From contig MNIY01000158.1 of the NCBI GenBank assembly GCA_001919995.1, positions 1 to 8,376 on the forward strand: DNA of 8,376 nucleotides, read 5' to 3'. The position numbers and the translations under genes are program-made. The stretch is from Ktedonobacter sp. 13_1_20CM_4_53_11 (GTDB taxonomy: Bacteria > Chloroflexota > Ktedonobacteria > Ktedonobacterales > Ktedonobacteraceae). Below are positions 1 through 6,616 of the stretch, in pieces. Within the stretch, counting starts at the first letter, position 1, and every line of letters starts with the position of its first letter. The notes under the pieces were generated by a model. It made no database searches, was not told the origin of the DNA, and worked only from the letters and a program-made list of their open reading frames with translations.

Positions 1-529
1 CAATAAAATGACTGGGTACGCCACCCGATTCGCTATGTCCAACGAACTGGTCTGTCTGAAATGTACGTGGACGGCCATAGTGGATATCATCCATAGTAGT
101 GTTGAACCAGTTCACAACACCCATCAGGACTATCCACAGTATCAACATACCAAGCATTCCTATACCAAGATAGAGCAATGGATGGGCATTACGCCCCATT
201 GCACTTTTCGCCTTGGGCAGGCGATGTGTTGCATTCTGTTTTCGTGTTGGAGTTTTTGACAGTGTTTTGGGCCCCGTTGTTGCGTTGGAACGATGGATAT
301 GGGGCTGTGCTGCTACACTCCCGGCACTATTGCCCGATGCTCGCTCCCATTCATCAACCTCGACACTGGCGTCTGTAGTTGTGCGCGTTCGCGATGCACG
401 TTGAACAATTGGCGTCGGCGCACTAGTATCCGGAGAGAGCCTCTCTTGCTGCTTGCTATCATCCCCAATTGGACGATGGCGTAATGCGCTTCGTGGAGTT
501 GTAAATTCTGTTGATTCCAGGACTGGCAT
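1..529 (-). CDS. Partial single-pass membrane protein of a Ktedonobacteria-type family (N-terminal 176 codons; runs off left edge)
   Basis: Reading the minus strand from ATG at 529 gives an open frame of 176 codons that leaves the window without a stop. The start is well supported: AAAGGAG (546-540) lies 10 nt upstream. Residues 1-115 are low-complexity, rich in Ser, Thr, Arg, Pro and Lys and probably disordered and cytoplasmic. Residues 117-139 (LLYLGIGMLGMLILWIVLMG) form one membrane helix preceded by the basic stretch KAKSAMGRNAHP. After it comes an outward-facing segment with HYGRPRTFQTDQFVGHSES, followed by GGVPSHFI at the edge. I recall this segment from a paralogous family in Ktedonobacter-like genomes whose distal part resembles a repeat (FG-GAP-like) extracellular domain; that part lies outside the window. 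Positively charged residues before the helix suggest N-in topology. Function is unknown. The unusual part is the N-terminal extension of about 110 residues, since the relatives I remember begin close to the RNxHPLLY motif (residues 113-120). Confidence 0.8.
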   Translation of the reverse strand, partial: MPVLESTEFTTPRSALRHRPIGDDSKQQERLSPDTSAPTPIVQRASRTRTTTDASVEVDEWERASGNSAGSVAAQPHIHRSNATTGPKTLSKTPTRKQNATHRLPKAKSAMGRNAHPLLYLGIGMLGMLILWIVLMGVVNWFNTTMDDIHYGRPRTFQTDQFVGHSESGGVPSHFI

Positions 530-884
530 AATTCATGTTCTCCTTTCCTCGCGGATAAAAAGCCACTTTCCTCAAGCGAAGAAATACCGACTCCTGGCCG
601 GAGGACCATACCTCCCTATCCCCTCAATATCTTCTCTAAGAGAAAACACATAGAATGATAGAATAAATGTTCTATTTTGCAACGTCATGTATAGTAAACA
701 AAACGTACAGCGAGATTACCGGAAAAACAAAATCAGAGACAAATGACAGTCAATATTGGCTGTGGTTAGTAAGGTTGGGGTAAAGGTAGGTCAGCACGTA
801 ACTACAAAGGACGCCTTCATTTATGCTTCAGGATCATCTTTGTTGGTAATATTATAGACGATGCCACGGTAAATTGGCAAGGTA
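530..884. other. Intergenic region between rluD and the left-edge gene
   Basis: I see no supported gene in these 355 nt; the frames here are short and lack ribosome sites. The part near 529 is the leader of the left-edge gene. It contains a 7-bp stem on the minus strand (TTTCTTC 584-578, loop GCTT, GAGGAAA 573-567, one G-T wobble) inside a wider GCCA/TGGC pairing that is followed by five T (561-557). No convincing intrinsic terminator follows rluD. A 5-bp stem (TGCCA/TGGCA on the minus strand near 862-878) has no T-run. Confidence 0.6.
655..682 (-). promoter_or_regulatory. Candidate sigma-70-type promoter for the left-edge gene
   Basis: On the minus strand TTGCAA (682-677, 4/6 match to TTGACA) is followed after 16 nt by TATCAT (660-655, 5/6 match to TATAAT). 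It would give a leader of about 120 nt before the ATG at 529. It is the best match I found in this gap, but the -35 is weak. Confidence 0.35.
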
Positions 885-1832
885 CTATAGTGAAGATTTC
901 TGAAGGAGGACGAATGTCAAATCCTCAGGAAGAGGTGCTTCGAGCTCTAAGACCTTCCCGGTGGTAGGATGGGTAAAATTGAGCTGGAATGCATGGAGAA
1001 ATTGGCGATTCAAGGGAGGGGTACTACACATATTCCCCGACCCATAAACAGGATCACCTACTATTGGATGGCCAATAGCCTTAAGGTGCACTCGTATCTG
1101 GTGAGTTCGCCCCGTCTCTAGCTGTAAAAGTAGTAAGGTATGATGCTGAAAGCGTTCTAGCACACGAAAGTATGTGAGTGCATCTTTACTTCCTGTAGCC
1201 GTTACAGCCATTCGCTGGCGATGGCGCGGGTCACGACCAATAGGCGCATCAATGCTTCCATTATCGACGGATACAACGCCTTCAACGAGAGCAAGATAGC
1301 GTTTGACTATCTCGTGCCGCCTCATTTGCTCGATAAGTGCAGCCTGGGTACGTGCGTTTTTTGCCACAATAATCAAACCAGATGTATCTCTATCGAGGCG
1401 ATGTACAATCCCTGGGCGTAGACCTTCCACATGTTGTAGATCAGGGTAGTAGGCTAGCACTGCATTGACCAGCGTATCATCTACATGTCCGGGAGAAGGA
1501 TGAACAACCATTCCTGCCGCTTTATTGACGACCAGCAGATCCTTATCTTCATAGAAGATATTGAGCGGTAGCGCACAAGGTTTGGCATTCCTGGTGGATT
1601 TGGCAGTGGTTTGAGCTATGCATACCTCATCGCCAACTCGGAGTAAATAACTGGGTTTACAGGTACGTCCATTCACAAGGACCCCCCCATCCACAATTAT
1701 TTGTTGCACTGAGGTTCGAGAAACATCCTCTAATAGAGAAGCTACAAAACGGTCAATCCTCTGACTCGCCTCACCTTCTTCAATAGTGTATGTATATGCA
1801 TCATCATAAATGGTTACGTCAGGATTGTACAT
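885..1832 (-). CDS. rluD: RluD/RluA-family 23S rRNA pseudouridine synthase with S4 domain
   Basis: This enzyme converts uridine to pseudouridine in RNA; the RluD branch acts on 23S rRNA helix 69. Residue numbers follow the longer GTG start at 1859, giving 324 residues. An S4 RNA-binding domain spans about 33-82 (QRIDRFVAS to RVGDEVCI). The catalytic domain carries the family signature GIVHRLDRDTSGLIIVAKN (150-168), with the catalytic aspartate expected at D156. The later conserved block RTHQIRVHL (251-259) and GDPVYG (268-273) are also present. I prefer the ATG at 1832 (315 residues): it has GGGG 4 nt upstream and gives a typical N-terminus of about 23 residues before the S4 domain, whereas the GTG at 1859 has no close ribosome site. 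Either way the gene starts inside the end of lspA (overlap 14 or 41 nt), implying co-transcription and coupled translation. The exact target uridine, and so the symbol, cannot be fixed from sequence alone. Confidence 0.93.
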   Translation of the reverse strand: MYNPDVTIYDDAYTYTIEEGEASQRIDRFVASLLEDVSRTSVQQIIVDGGVLVNGRTCKPSYLLRVGDEVCIAQTTAKSTRNAKPCALPLNIFYEDKDLLVVNKAAGMVVHPSPGHVDDTLVNAVLAYYPDLQHVEGLRPGIVHRLDRDTSGLIIVAKNARTQAALIEQMRRHEIVKRYLALVEGVVSVDNGSIDAPIGRDPRHRQRMAVTATGSKDALTYFRVLERFQHHTLLLLQLETGRTHQIRVHLKAIGHPIVGDPVYGSGNMCSTPPLNRQFLHAFQLNFTHPTTGKVLELEAPLPEDLTFVLLQKSSL

Positions 1833-2430
1833 CTTGCCCCGTTGGTTGAATAGGTTCACTACTATCTGCTTGAGTCATACCCTTACTGATTGGATCTCCC
1901 TTGCTCCTGTGCTTGTTCGTAGTACCTCCTGTTTTACGCAGTCCCCCAAACAAGATAAACAGAAAGAGCAGAAATACGCCGACCGATATCGAAGCATCTG
2001 CAAGATTAAAGATGGCAAAGTGATACCCAATCTGCGGAATGCGAAAGAAAATGAAGTCGACAACATACCCACCTCGCACTGCTCGGTCAATCAAATTCCC
2101 CGCTGCTCCCCCAATTATGAGACCAAAAGTGAGCTTAAATGCCAGTGGACCTGTGTTGAACATACGCACATAGAAGTAGATGATGATACAGATCGCAACC
2201 CCAATAAGGACTGCGAGAACAGTGTTATTTGCCAATAAACTGAATGCCGCTCCACTATTCTGGATATAGTAAATCGTGAGATAGTCACCTATCAGAGGTA
2301 TAGGTGACCTCGTTTCTGGCGGGCTCAGGTTTGCCACAACAAGGGCCTTGCTCCACTGGTCCAGCGAGATTACCACAATTACTACAAGCAAGGCCAGTAC
2401 ATCATAGATGCGCGCACGTTTGACTGTCAA
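1819..2430 (-). CDS. lspA: Lipoprotein signal peptidase II
   Basis: LspA is the membrane aspartyl protease that removes the signal peptide from diacylglyceryl-modified prolipoproteins. In the 203-residue protein from the start chosen here, the family blocks appear in order: DQWSK (24-28), NSGAAFSLL (58-66), GGAAGNLIDR (107-116), VVDF (123-126) and FNLADASISVG (141-151). The catalytic aspartates are expected at D125 and D145. Four hydrophobic segments fit the family: about 9-23, 70-90, 99-112 and 147-162. The open frame extends to a GTG at 2520, but those 30 residues are Cys-rich, hydrophilic and unlike the family. TTG at 2430 has AAGGGAG (2448-2442) 11 nt upstream and places the first helix near the N-terminus. 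Odd feature: a hydrophilic C-terminal tail of about 40 residues, longer than usual, whose coding region overlaps the start of rluD. It lies between dksA and rluD in a probable operon. Confidence 0.93.
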   Translation of the reverse strand: MTVKRARIYDVLALLVVIVVISLDQWSKALVVANLSPPETRSPIPLIGDYLTIYYIQNSGAAFSLLANNTVLAVLIGVAICIIIYFYVRMFNTGPLAFKLTFGLIIGGAAGNLIDRAVRGGYVVDFIFFRIPQIGYHFAIFNLADASISVGVFLLFLFILFGGLRKTGGTTNKHRSKGDPISKGMTQADSSEPIQPTGQDVQS

Positions 2431-2469
2431 AACGATCTTTTCTCCCTTTCCATAACCACAGGTACGCGT

Positions 2470-2498
2470 ATTGTACCCGATACACCGTGTTTTGAAAA
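2470..2498 (-). promoter_or_regulatory. Candidate internal promoter before lspA
   Basis: In the gap between dksA and lspA, on the minus strand, TTTTCA (2498-2493, 4/6 to TTGACA) is spaced 17 nt from TACAAT (2475-2470, 5/6 to TATAAT). Transcription would begin near 2463, just before the lspA ribosome site. This fits the TTG start at 2430 but is a weak prediction. Confidence 0.3.
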
Positions 2499-2520
2499 GG
2501 CAAAGTTTGGCACAAAACAC
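2487..2520 (-). repeat. Inverted repeat in the dksA-lspA spacer
   Basis: GTGTTTTG (2487-2494) and CAAAACAC (2513-2520) form a perfect 8-bp stem with an 18-nt loop. It starts 16 nt past the dksA stop codon. There is no T-run after it, so it is not a standard terminator. It could be an mRNA processing or stability element. A second small stem, GGTAC/GTACC (2461-2465 and 2473-2477), lies between it and lspA. Confidence 0.45.
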
Positions 2521-2535
2521 ACTGGGTAGGGTACG

Positions 2536-2934
2536 TTAGTCAAGCTCTTCATCGTACGTCTCAGTAATACTGAGATTCCTTTCTTCCAGGCGCTCCTCAT
2601 CCTTAACACAACGAGCGGCCCACGGTATCGCCTCCAACCGTTTCTCCGGTATTGGCTGACCACAATCTATACACTTTCCATACGTCCCATTCTCAATACG
2701 CTTAAGCGCACTCTGCACTTCTGTAAGCAGAGCCTGCTCATTGACAAGTAGAGACTGTTCCTGCTGCGTTTCCAGGAAGTCGACAGCAACCTCTTCGGTA
2801 TCTTGAGGGCCTTCGCTTGCCTCTATAGCACCTACAGGTTCGGGATGTGCCTCCGTTAAACCACTAATATTTTTCTGTAACTCTGCCTGTTTTGCCTCAA
2901 GTCGTTGTCTCATCAGCGAAAGATCGATAGTCAT
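2536..2934 (-). CDS. TraR/DksA-family zinc-finger protein with an altered zinc site
   Basis: TraR/DksA proteins bind the RNA polymerase secondary channel and modulate initiation, often with ppGpp. The 132-residue product has an N-terminal helix (about 5-25), an acidic linker (EGPQDTEEVAVDF, 41-53), a second helix (about 53-81) and then the finger, beginning CIDCGQPIPEKRLEAIPWAA at 88. In the family the ligands are C-x2-C-x17-C-x2-C. Here they read C88, C91, C109 and D112: the fourth cysteine is aspartate, encoded GAT with nothing unusual around it. Asp can bind zinc, so the site may be weakened or simply altered. The start ATG at 2934 has GGGAGG (2951-2946) 11 nt upstream. It is the first gene of a probable dksA-lspA-rluD operon. 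I leave the symbol empty because family members of this length are often not functional DksA equivalents. Confidence 0.9.
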   Translation of the reverse strand: MTIDLSLMRQRLEAKQAELQKNISGLTEAHPEPVGAIEASEGPQDTEEVAVDFLETQQEQSLLVNEQALLTEVQSALKRIENGTYGKCIDCGQPIPEKRLEAIPWAARCVKDEERLEERNLSITETYDEELD

Positions 2935-3086
2935 TAATTAAGTAGCCTCCCTTTCCATACAAATTCTATATCCTGCCCTGTATTCTAGCTCATTCTGGCT
3001 GTCAAGGGTAGTGATTTGCAATTGCGTGAGTGCTTCGCGATGTTCCTCTTTATACGTAAACACCTGGTTTAAGGTTCCAACAACCC

Positions 3087-3095
3087 ATTATAGCA
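3087..3095 (-). promoter_or_regulatory. Extended -10 promoter for the dksA-lspA-rluD operon
   Basis: On the minus strand TGC followed by a perfect TATAAT (3092-3087) gives an extended -10 element. A TTGAAA lies 20 nt upstream, which is longer than optimal spacing. The leader would be about 150 nt. A perfect TTGACA spans 3004-2999 nearer the gene, but only a poor -10 (TACAGG) follows at 17 nt, so I rank it second. Confidence 0.5.
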
Positions 3096-3161
3096 TAGAC
3101 TATCTTACGCTCTTTCAACAGGCCTGGGGAACTGTCTCCTCAATTGTTTTGCTTATCAATG

Positions 3162-3167
3162 TATAAT
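3162..3167 (+). promoter_or_regulatory. Candidate -10 element for glgB
   Basis: A perfect TATAAT on the plus strand lies 147 nt before the glgB ATG, within the run CAATGTATAATATG. No good -35 sits at 16-18 nt, so strength is uncertain. Transcription from it would give a leader of about 140 nt. Confidence 0.4.
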
Positions 3168-3313
3168 ATGACAGCACCTGAATGAGGGAAAAATTGAATA
3201 CACCTTTCCATGGATGTTTACTCTCTCCTCTATGTGCTATTCTAAAGGTGACAGAGATCATAACAGGTAAGTACAGAACACTTTCGAAAAAGAATACATA
3301 AGGATGAAGAACG

Positions 3314-5362
3314 ATGACTATACCACAACAGCATAGCGATGTACCAGGTGACAAACAGCCTGTAGCTCAAGACGCACCTTCTATTTTCAGTGATTTCGAT
3401 CTATATCTTTTTGGGCAAGGGAAACATTTCCAGATTTACGAAAAGATGGGCGCGCATCCACGTACTGTAAATGGTGTCTCTGGCGTTCACTTCGCGGTAT
3501 GGGCACCAAATGCGCTGACAGTTTCAGTCATTGGAGATTTCAATAACTGGGTTCGCCATGCGAATCCAATGCACCAGCGTCACCAGGATCTGGGAGTCTG
3601 GGAATGCTTCATACCGGGGATCAAAGTTGGTACTATGTATAAGTATGCAATCTACTCACGTTACAACAACTATGCAGTTGAAAAAGCCGATCCATATGGC
3701 TTCGCTGCTGAATTACGCCCCTTGACCGCCAGTATTGTCGCCGACATACATCAACACCAGTGGCAAGACGAGACGTGGATACAAGAGCGTTCTCAACGTC
3801 AACAGGTGAACTCGCCTATTTCTATCTATGAGGTGCATCTCGGCTCCTGGCGACACGTTCCTGAGCGATACGTTGAAGGGAATCCTGAGGAACATCGTTT
3901 CTTAACCTACAGAGAACTGGCGCATGACCTTGCCGCCTATGTAAAAGACCTGGGTTTCACCCATATTGAGCTCCTACCTGTCGCCGAGTATCCCTATGAT
4001 GGCTCCTGGGGTTACCAGACCACAGGATATTATGCGCCTACCAGCCGCTTTGGCCCCCCTGAAGACTTTCAGTATTTCGTGGATTACATGCACCAGCAGG
4101 GAATCGGCGTCTTCCTAGATTGGGTTCCTGCCCATTTTCCAAAAGATGGCTATGCGCTGAGCTACTTCGACGGCACTCACCTCTATGAGTATGCAGATAC
4201 TCGTAAGGGTGAGCATAAAGAATGGGGGACGCTCGTCTTCAATTATGGACGTAGCGAGGTACAGGACTTCCTCATCGCGAATGCTCTCTTCTGGCTGCGA
4301 GAGTATCATATCGATGGTCTGCGTGTAGACGCTGTAGCATCGATGCTCTATCTCGACTATCTTCGCAAACCAGGTGAATGGGTGCCCAACCAGTATGGTG
4401 GTCGAGAGCATCTTGAAGCAGTAGATTTTCTGCGTAAACTCAATGAGGCGGTGTATGCCGAGCAACCTGGAACACTCACAGTTGCAGAGGAGTCCACTTC
4501 ATGGCCACTCGTCTCTCGTCCAACATATGTAGGTGGCCTGGGATTTTCCATGAAATGGAACATGGGTTGGATGCATGACATGCTGGAATATATGCACCTG
4601 GATCCAATCTTCCGTCGCTACCACCATAACCTTATCACTTTCTCCTTGATGTATGCCTATTCGGAAAACTTTGTATTGCCACTATCCCATGACGAGGTAG
4701 TACATGTTAAAGGCTCATTGATCAATAAGATGCCTGGTGACTTGTGGCAACGTTTCGCCAATTTACGTGCCTTCTTCGGATATATGTGGGGACATCCGGG
4801 TAAGAAACTGCTATTCATGGGAGGTGAGTTTGGGCAGTGGCACGAGTGGAACTTTGCTGAGAGCCTGGATTGGCATTTACTGGAACCGCCAAGCGATCCG
4901 CATCATGCTCAACTCCGCGACTATTTGCGCGATCTGAACGAAATCTACCAACGTGAGCCAGGTCTTAACGTTATGGATAGTGATCCAGAAGGCTTCTCTT
5001 GGATCGATGTACACGATTCCGATAATAGCGTTGTATCCTTTATGCGTCGTAGTAAGAACCCGGACGACACCCTCATTTTTGTCTGTAACTTCACTCCTGT
5101 GCCCAGACTCGGGTATCGTCTGGGCGTACCCCTCGCTGGAGAATATTTCGAAGTACTCAATAGCGATGCCCTTCGTTTTGGTGGTAGTGGGTTAGAGAAC
5201 CTGCAGCAAATGCCAAGTGGCCCCGTTTATTGGCAATCGTGCCCATACTCTATCCTCCTAACTCTACCTCCTCTTAGCACGGTCATATTGAAACGACGCC
5301 TGGATGTTGGCAAAGACGAAGATGAAGACGTGAGTGAGCTACAATTAATTCAGGAGCAATAA
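3314..5362 (+). CDS. glgB: 1,4-alpha-glucan (glycogen) branching enzyme, GH13
   Basis: GlgB cuts alpha-1,4 glucan chains and rejoins the fragment by alpha-1,6 linkage, making branch points in glycogen in the cytoplasm. The 682-residue protein has a CBM48-type N-terminal domain (about 50-140; [20 protein letters not shown] at 60-79), a GH13 barrel (about 165-550) and a C-terminal beta domain. Barrel signatures are complete: [20 protein letters not shown] (219-238), [16 protein letters not shown] (334-349), TVAEEST (389-395) and LSHDEVVH (457-464). The nucleophile D339, acid/base E392 and transition-state stabiliser D460 have the same spacing (53 and 68) as E. coli D405, E458 and D526. The start is ATG at 3314 with AAGGA 9 nt upstream. 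The tail is acidic (KDEDEDVSE). It stands alone here, without other glg genes, and has its own terminator, so it appears to be a single-gene transcript. Confidence 0.97.
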   Translation: MTIPQQHSDVPGDKQPVAQDAPSIFSDFDLYLFGQGKHFQIYEKMGAHPRTVNGVSGVHFAVWAPNALTVSVIGDFNNWVRHANPMHQRHQDLGVWECFIPGIKVGTMYKYAIYSRYNNYAVEKADPYGFAAELRPLTASIVADIHQHQWQDETWIQERSQRQQVNSPISIYEVHLGSWRHVPERYVEGNPEEHRFLTYRELAHDLAAYVKDLGFTHIELLPVAEYPYDGSWGYQTTGYYAPTSRFGPPEDFQYFVDYMHQQGIGVFLDWVPAHFPKDGYALSYFDGTHLYEYADTRKGEHKEWGTLVFNYGRSEVQDFLIANALFWLREYHIDGLRVDAVASMLYLDYLRKPGEWVPNQYGGREHLEAVDFLRKLNEAVYAEQPGTLTVAEESTSWPLVSRPTYVGGLGFSMKWNMGWMHDMLEYMHLDPIFRRYHHNLITFSLMYAYSENFVLPLSHDEVVHVKGSLINKMPGDLWQRFANLRAFFGYMWGHPGKKLLFMGGEFGQWHEWNFAESLDWHLLEPPSDPHHAQLRDYLRDLNEIYQREPGLNVMDSDPEGFSWIDVHDSDNSVVSFMRRSKNPDDTLIFVCNFTPVPRLGYRLGVPLAGEYFEVLNSDALRFGGSGLENLQQMPSGPVYWQSCPYSILLTLPPLSTVILKRRLDVGKDEDEDVSELQLIQEQ

Positions 5363-5411
5363 AAGATATCTTCTACTTTTCTACTCCATCGTTCGTAGTA
5401 GATAGTAGAGT

Positions 5412-5446
5412 AGCGAGTTTTGTGTTCTCGGCAAAACTCGCTTTTT
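5412..5446 (+). terminator. Intrinsic terminator after glgB
   Basis: A perfect 11-bp stem, AGCGAGTTTTG (5412-5422) with CAAAACTCGCT (5432-5442), has a 9-nt loop and runs into five T (5442-5446). It lies 50 nt after the glgB stop. There is no T-run on the opposite strand, so it is one-directional. Just upstream (5371-5413) is a cluster of CTACT and AGTAG units that could pair as a weaker hairpin. Confidence 0.9.
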
Positions 5447-5468
5447 ATGGCTCATCATGTTATCATAC

Positions 5469-5496
5469 TTGACGTGCCATAAGTGATTCATCCAAT
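5469..5496 (+). promoter_or_regulatory. Candidate promoter for the LOG-family gene
   Basis: TTGACG (5469-5474, 5/6) is followed after 16 nt by TCCAAT (5491-5496, 4/6). Transcription would begin only a dozen or so nt before the ATG at 5516, giving a very short leader. This fits the absence of a clear Shine-Dalgarno sequence there. It lies after the glgB terminator, so the gene needs its own promoter. Confidence 0.35.
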
Positions 5497-5515
5497 GTAG
5501 GCGTAGAAATAGAGA

Positions 5516-6412
5516 ATGTCAATGAGCCGTAATAGTAATCATATGAAAAATGGGTCAAACAATCGAGGGAAAAAAGCAGCCGATCGGTATCGTTCTCTGA
5601 GGGGCAAAGGACGAGGAGTGACAGAGGATGAGAGACTGCTTACTCGACCGACGCAACCATTAATTAGTCCACAGGAAGCATATCCTCAGGAGCAGGATCA
5701 AGCCGATGAGTATGCCTTCGAGCGCGCTTTGCATTTCGACTTCACTATAACTGACCCCTGGCGCGTGTTGCGCATCATGAGTGAATTCGTCTATGGCTTT
5801 GATGCTCTCGCTCACGTTCCTCCTTGCGTGACGATCTTTGGTTCGGCGCGCACCCCCCCTGATGACCCCTCGTACGCTGCGGCTGTTGAAACTGCGCGTT
5901 TACTGGCAAAAGCAGGCTTCGGTATCATTACTGGCGGCGGCCCTGGTATTATGGAGGCTGCGAATAAAGGTGCGCAAGAAGGTGGAAACCTCTCCATCGG
6001 CTGTAATATCGAGTTACCTTTTGAGCAGGCTCCTAACCCGTATCTTGATATCTCGCTAGACTTTCGCTACTTCTTCGTACGGAAGACGATGTTTGTGAAA
6101 TACTCAAATGCGTTCATCATTTTTCCGGGTGGATTTGGGACAATGGATGAGCTTTTTGAGGCACTTACACTTATACAGACGAAGAAGGTGAGCAACTTTC
6201 CTGTAATCCTTTACGGTTCAAAATACTGGGAGGGTCTTTTGAACTGGATTCGTGTGACGATGCTTGAGGAGGAAAAGGTTTCAGAGGACGATGTGTCATT
6301 GTTGCGCATCTCCGATGACCCGCAGGAGATTTGCGATATTGTTTGTGACGCCTATCGGGAGAATCATCACGTGGAAAAACAAAATCCCAATCGGGAGAAG
6401 TCAATTCGCTGA
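5516..6412 (+). CDS. LOG-family (TIGR00730) Rossmann-fold protein, nucleoside 5'-monophosphate phosphoribohydrolase-like
   Basis: LOG-family enzymes hydrolyse the N-glycosidic bond of nucleoside 5'-monophosphates (cytokinin ribotides in the best-known cases, AMP or other nucleotides in some bacterial members). The 298-residue protein carries GSAR (109-112), GGGPGIMEAANKGA (140-153), the RK pair at 189-190 and the active-site motif PGGFGTMDE (204-212), matching PGGxGTxxE. The Rossmann domain is complete (about 100-280). Residues 1-70 are a hydrophilic extension, basic at first (KKAADRYRSLRGKGRG) and then acidic, of unknown role. I chose ATG at 5516; ATG at 5522 or 5543 is also possible, as none has a strong ribosome site (only AGAGA before 5516). 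The gene faces the minus-strand operon, and its last 12 nt overlap the EamA stub. The true substrate cannot be read from the sequence. Confidence 0.9.
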   Translation: MSMSRNSNHMKNGSNNRGKKAADRYRSLRGKGRGVTEDERLLTRPTQPLISPQEAYPQEQDQADEYAFERALHFDFTITDPWRVLRIMSEFVYGFDALAHVPPCVTIFGSARTPPDDPSYAAAVETARLLAKAGFGIITGGGPGIMEAANKGAQEGGNLSIGCNIELPFEQAPNPYLDISLDFRYFFVRKTMFVKYSNAFIIFPGGFGTMDELFEALTLIQTKKVSNFPVILYGSKYWEGLLNWIRVTMLEEEKVSEDDVSLLRISDDPQEICDIVCDAYRENHHVEKQNPNREKSIR

Positions 6413-6616
6413 CGCATTTTGTATGCCCTGTTTTTCATAATGTAATATTGCCACTCCCACAATCAGCATCCTCATTTCGACCAGCGTGATCGGCGATACA
6501 CCATCATCGAAGAGTAATCGTGAGAGCGTCCCGTTGAAACCGAATAACACTGTAGCAGCTACAATCATCAGGTAGCCAATCAGACGATACGTCGCTTTCC
6601 GCCTCTCGCCGATCAC
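6401..6616 (-). pseudogene. Truncated EamA/DMT-family transporter (first about 55 residues only)
   Basis: The frame begins with GTG at 6616, whose last two bases supply the TGA stop of the M48 gene (GTGA overlap), and ends after 71 codons. Residues about 11-56 (YRLIGYLMIVAATVLFGFNG to TLVEMRMLIVGVAIL) match the start of EamA-domain drug/metabolite transporters: a first helix with the AATVLFGFNG pattern, a short loop, then the SPITLVEMR entry to helix 2. Full members have about 10 helices and 280-320 residues. After residue 56 the sequence becomes hydrophilic (HYEKQGIQNASAN) and stops inside the 3' end of the LOG gene. I infer that a deletion or rearrangement removed the rest of the transporter. 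The intact start overlap suggests it was, or still is, translated with the protease. A functional tiny membrane protein is less likely but possible. Confidence 0.65.

Larger units (their letters stand above)
2935..3313. other. Divergent promoter region between dksA and glgB
   Basis: These 379 nt separate two genes transcribed away from each other. They hold the promoter candidates for both sides. The only longer frame here (minus, 3354-3115) overlaps glgB, lacks family features and has no ribosome site. I see no riboswitch-like or operator repeat structure that I can name. Confidence 0.6.

Noticed and set aside
313..609. 98-codon minus-strand open frame over the left-edge gene
   Set aside because: It is out of frame with the gene read from 529, which has a ribosome site, a membrane helix and a recognisable segment; this frame has none.
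1810..2238. 142-codon plus-strand open frame
   Set aside because: It lies antisense to lspA, has no ribosome site, and its sequence is the complement of conserved LspA blocks.
2431..2520. GTG at 2520 as the lspA start
   Set aside because: The added 30 residues are Cys-rich and polar and do not look like LspA, whereas TTG at 2430 has AAGGGAG 11 nt upstream.
4115..4465. 116-codon minus-strand open frame inside glgB
   Set aside because: It is antisense to the conserved catalytic barrel of GlgB, with no ribosome site or family match.
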